Positions 60,340 to 64,000 of a DNA stretch of 64,000 nt are shown here, piece after piece (positions within the stretch are counted from its first letter, which is position 1; the number at the start of each line of letters is the position of its first letter). A model generated the notes under the pieces. The model did no database searches. It had not been told where the DNA came from and saw only the letters and a program-made list of their open reading frames with translations. The translations under genes and the position numbers were made by a program. Source of the DNA: Brasenia schreberi (taxonomy: Eukaryota; Streptophyta; Magnoliopsida; Nymphaeales; Cabombaceae); assembly GCA_036023115.1 (NCBI GenBank), contig JAYKKT010000036.1, forward strand, positions 6,846,501 to 6,910,500, read 5' to 3'.

Positions 60340-62146
60340 GCAACAACAACAACAACTAAGCCTTTTCCCATACTAGATGGGGTCGGCTACATGGATTCTT
60401 TGTTTTCACATAGCCCTATCATGTGTCATGTTAGCATTAATTTACAATAAATTAGATCATTCTTTATGATTTCTTTCCAACACTTTCGTGGACGTTTTGT
60501 ACCTCTTTTAATACTTTCAAAATATAATTTTTCATACCTTCTTAGAGGTTCTTCTTTTGATCTTCTTTCTATATGTCCAAACTACCTTAAACGATATTCT
60601 CTCATTTTATCCTCTATTGGTGCCACACAATTTATTTCTAATAACCTCATTATGTATACAGTCTTTTCTTGTATGACCGCTCATCGATCTCAACATCTTC
60701 ATTTCTGTCACAGACATATTTTGTACATGTTGATGATTAATTGCCCAACACTCATTACTATAAAACATGGTAGGTCTAATTGTTGCTCTATAATATGTAC
60801 CTTTTAACTTTAACAATATTTTCTTATCACAAAGAATACTTGATGTTGCTCTCTATTTTAACCAACTAGCATTAATTCTATGCGTACCATCTCCTTCAAT
60901 TCTTCCATCACTTTAAAAAATTTACCATAGGTATTTAAAACCTTCTTTTTGGGGATGCAATGTATGCCAATTTTAATTTTTATGTCTTCTGAAGTAACCA
61001 AATAATCAAATTTACATTCTATATATTCTATCTTTGTTCTACCAAGTCAAAAGACTTTACTTTCTAATGTTTCTCTTCATAGTTCCAATTTTCTATTAAC
61101 TTTTTCCTTAGACTCCTCCACTAACACAATGTCATCTGCAGATAACATACACCAAGGTACTTCATCTTGAATATGTTTTGTTAACTCATCAATCACCATT
61201 ATAAATAAGTATGAACTTAAAGTTGATCCTTGATGTAACCTAATATTAACTTCAAAGAAGTTTGTCATTCCTTCATTAGTTCTCACACATGTTTTTGCAC
61301 CATCGTACATGTCTCTTATAAGATTTATGTATGTTAATGGGATACCTATTTTTTCCAAGGTTCTCCAAAAAACCTCCCTCAATATCCTATCATAAGCTTT
61401 TTCTATATCAATAAATATCATGTGAAAGCCTTTCTTTTTTGCTCTAAAATGTTTTACAAGACATCTCAAAAGGTGAATTGCTTCAACAATAGATCTGTCT
61501 AGCATAAATCCAAATTGGTTCTTTATTGTACTCAATACTTGTTTTAACTTCGTTCGATAATTCTTTCTCACAATTTCATAATATGGCTCATTAACTTGAT
61601 ACCCTGATAATTCACACAATTATGAATGTCTCCCTTGTTCTTACATATGGGCATAAGTGTACTCACTCTCCATTCTTTGATCATTGTTTTGGTTTCTCCA
61701 TATTTCATTAAATAGTCTTGTGAGCCAAGTAATTAATGTTTCTCCTAGGATTTTCTAAACTTTTATAGGAATATTGTTAGGTCCTATCGATTTACCACCC
61801 TTCATATGTTTAATAGTCTCTTTGACTTCATTCTTTTGAATACGTTGGTAGAAATTCTAGTTTATATACTTTTCTGATTTGTTTAACTCTCCTAAGCTAA
61901 TGCTAACATCTTTATTTTCATTAAAAAGCTTATAAAAATAGTTTTTTCATCTATTTCTTATATCAACATTTGCCACTAGAATTTTTTCATCCTCGTCTTT
62001 GATGTATCTAACAGAATTAAGATATTTAGTTTTGTTATCTTTAGCCCTAGATATCCTAAAATATATCTTTCACTCTCTTTTGAGTTGAGTTTTTTATATA
62101 AATCTTCTCAAATTTTAGCTTTTGCTTCATTAGCGGCATTTTTCGC
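60340..62146 (-). mobile_element. RTE LINE, 5'-truncated, beside FAR copy 2
   Basis: The + strand starts with a CAACAACAACAACTAAGCC tail complement, then CCCATACTAGATGGGGTCGG. The RT region on the - strand is the longest RTE frame in the window (61077-61619): 'FHMIFIDIEKAYDRI' (motif A), 'RLHQGSTLSSYLF' (motif B) and 'CMLSADDIVLVEESKEK' (motif C, with SADD for FADD). The endonuclease is missing, with truncation near 62146 where another repeat begins. Confidence 0.88.
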
Positions 62147-62335
62147 TTTCTTATTATTTTTTCATTTTTTTGAACTTTCTTTATAATTTTTATGGTTTTA
62201 GATGGTTCTGTACTCGAAACAAAGATGGAAGCGACCACTTTCCACTCATGTTCTGGTTCCTTGTTTTCGGAGAATTGGAATGGGTGATTTGAACAGGAAC
62301 CAGTCATGTCTATCTATGTCGTAGTTCACAACTCG
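62147..62335. repeat. Second copy of the repeat at 49719-49870
   Basis: Starts TTATTATTTTTTCATTTTTT and ends GGAACCAGTCATGTCTATCT with GTCGTAG following, as at 49719-49870. It carries a short extra stretch (near 62216-62245) not present in the other copy. Confidence 0.75.
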
Positions 62336-62339
62336 AACC

Positions 62340-62860
62340 ACCTTGGCTCGAGTCTCACAAGACCAAACAAAGGTCATGAACCTTGGCCGAAATCTCAAAA
62401 CTTTAGCCAACACCTAACCTAGGACCAGCCAACTCTATCCTATACCTAAACCAGGGCCAAATGCTGGCCTAGTACTAAGCCTAAACTATACCTAAACCAA
62501 GGCCAAGTGTTGGCCAAATCCCATACAAAAACCCAATCACTCGAGCCAAGGTGACTCGAGTCTTACCTTGCCCAAACCGGCCCCAACTAGCCCCAAACCC
62601 ATTGTAGCTTGCAGCTCTCAGAACTCTAAGTCTCTCCAAGCTCTCAAGCTCTCCGGCTTCGCTCCCACGTGCCCCGGACTCCATAAGAAGAAGGCAGATT
62701 CGCCCCTTGTACGATCCTAACTCAAAAGGCTGGAAAGTGTAAGTTGATTTTGATGTATATCAAATCCCTTTCTATTCAATTCAATTCGTCATATGGGGTT
62801 GTAATAACGGAGCATCGTCTCCCCCCTGATGTAATATATGTGCAAAATACACACACGTAC
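62340..62860. other. Unrecognised region with repeated CCTTGGC and ACCTAA phrases
   Basis: ACCTTGGC, CTAAACCA(A/G)GGCCAA and ACTCGAGTC recur in both orientations within 62330-62570, suggesting repeat sequence. No coding signal was accepted. Confidence 0.4.
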
Positions 62861-62864
62861 ACTC

Positions 62865-63330
62865 GAGCCTTTCCGCTCTTATCTGCACACTTTTGCACAC
62901 AAACGGGCCTCAACAGCCCATAGGATATAGCCCTACTTATATACATTTAGCTGGGTTTTAAGGTTCAAGTTGTGTGAGTTGTCTTTCATTTTATACACTC
63001 AAAGCACTCACTTACATTGAGCCTTTCCGCTCTTACCTATATATACGTATTTCCCTTTTAGCTGGGTTTTAAATTCAAGTTGCGTGAGTTGCCTTTCAAT
63101 TTATACACTCAAAACACTCACTCACATTGAGCCTTCTCGCTCTTATATATATCTATATCTCCCTTCTGCTGCGTTTTACGGTTCAGTTGCGTGTGTTGCA
63201 TTTCAATTTATACACAACACCCACGCACACATTGAGCCTTTCCGCTCTTAAGATATAGATATATTTAAATTTCTGCAATTTACATTCAAGTCGGGTGAGT
63301 TGCATTCAATTTGAGTTTTCCCTTCTGCTA
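62865..63330 (+). repeat. Tandem repeat with units of about 105-110 bp
   Basis: The anchor 'GAGCCTTTCCGCTCTTA' occurs at about 62865, 63019, 63129 (TCTCGC variant) and 63234. Between anchors TTCAAGTTG(T/C)GTGAGTTG and TTTATACACTCAAA.CACTCA recur in order. Spacings are about 154, 110 and 105 bases. It could be the variable part of an LTR, but the window ends before this can be settled. Confidence 0.75.
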
Positions 63331-63339
63331 AGTCTTTAA

Positions 63340-64000
63340 ATTTCGGGTTTTACATTCAAGTTGTGTGAGTTGCATTGCATACTCGCCATACTCGAGCTAG
63401 GTTGCATACCTGCATCGAACAAACCCCGAACAAAAACGTGCAAAACGCCCAACTTAGGCCACTGGATGCACACACTCCACGCCCAAGTGATTAAAATTGA
63501 AAGACTTAGGGTCGCCTAAAGCTCAGTAAAAGCAAAAACTCTCCAAGTGCATGATTTCCAAAATTTTCAAAACACTTCCTTATTCAAAAATCGAATTTGA
63601 TTTTAACTTGTTCAAACGAAGTCTCTAAGCGTACATACTGACGCTTGCGCGTCGGTGCAAGAAGGTCTACGATGTAAAGATCCCGCTTGCCTACAATCGC
63701 CTTTCAAAAGTCAGATATTTTAAAACTACTTCGCTAGTTTGAGTAAGCTAGCTGGCACGCCCTAAAAGCGAACGTAGATTGCAAAAAGATTCGCTCCAAG
63801 CCTAAGAACCCGGAGTCGAGGATTTTCCGTGTCTACAAAGTTCACCATCGCCAGACACCAAAAGCGTCACCACGGCACTTGCTAGCACACGGAATCCAAC
63901 TCGCATGCGCTAGTGAGCACCAACATCCTTTGCACACCCTCCAACTCCTCTAGCCCTCTTCCCATATGTCATATGTGTCTAACTGCTCCTCCCACATGTG
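63340..64000. other. No gene recognised; possible LTR-element flank
   Basis: Base composition is richer in G and C than most of the window. A short inverted phrase GACGCTTGCGCGTC is present near 63641. No open frame or domain was seen before the window ends. Confidence 0.4.

Overview
This is a repeat-rich, AT-rich stretch of a flowering-plant nuclear genome. The evidence is split genes with GT..AG introns, plant gene families (GDSL esterase/lipase, fatty acyl-CoA reductase, a small LysM protein), plant RTE, L1 and Copia retrotransposons, a MULE with an OTU-like tail, tRNA-derived SINEs and long (AT)n and (CT)n tracts. The species cannot be fixed from the sequence alone.

Layout. 1-12 kb is old transposon sequence: a dispersed repeat present twice (about 0.7-1.4 and 11.3-11.9 kb), a near full-length but decayed RTE LINE (3.3-6.5 kb), and Copia gag, integrase and RT remnants (6.7-11.2 kb). 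At 13.2 kb lies an intact single-exon gene for a small membrane-anchored LysM protein. 14.7-29.6 kb holds a hAT-like non-autonomous element, short RTE derivatives, SINEs, a degenerate MULE-OTU transposon (18.5-21.3 kb), a GA tract with a minisatellite (25.8-26.25 kb) and an L1 tail (29.2-29.65 kb). 31.7-46.9 kb is a tandem pair of GDSL esterase/lipase genes on the + strand. The second reconstructs as a complete five-exon, 340-residue protein with all catalytic blocks. The first has only exons 3-5, spread over 5.4 kb with an RTE LINE in its last intron.

50.6-60.3 kb is a wrecked tandem pair of fatty acyl-CoA reductase (FAR) genes on the - strand. The 3' end of the upstream copy and the 5' end of the downstream copy are gone. 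A roughly 3 kb piece of FAR intron, carrying one FAR exon and an RTE LINE, was copied and sits with its edge inside an exon of the upstream gene. Several independent nonsense changes are visible, one of them made by an 8-bp micro-inversion. 60.3-62.1 kb is another RTE LINE. The right edge has a roughly 105-110 bp tandem repeat that may belong to an LTR element.

The expressed content is small: the LysM gene and GDSL gene 2 are the only genes that look functional. No operon-like or multi-gene system is present. The most informative content is how tandem gene copies decayed and how non-autonomous elements formed from RTE ends.
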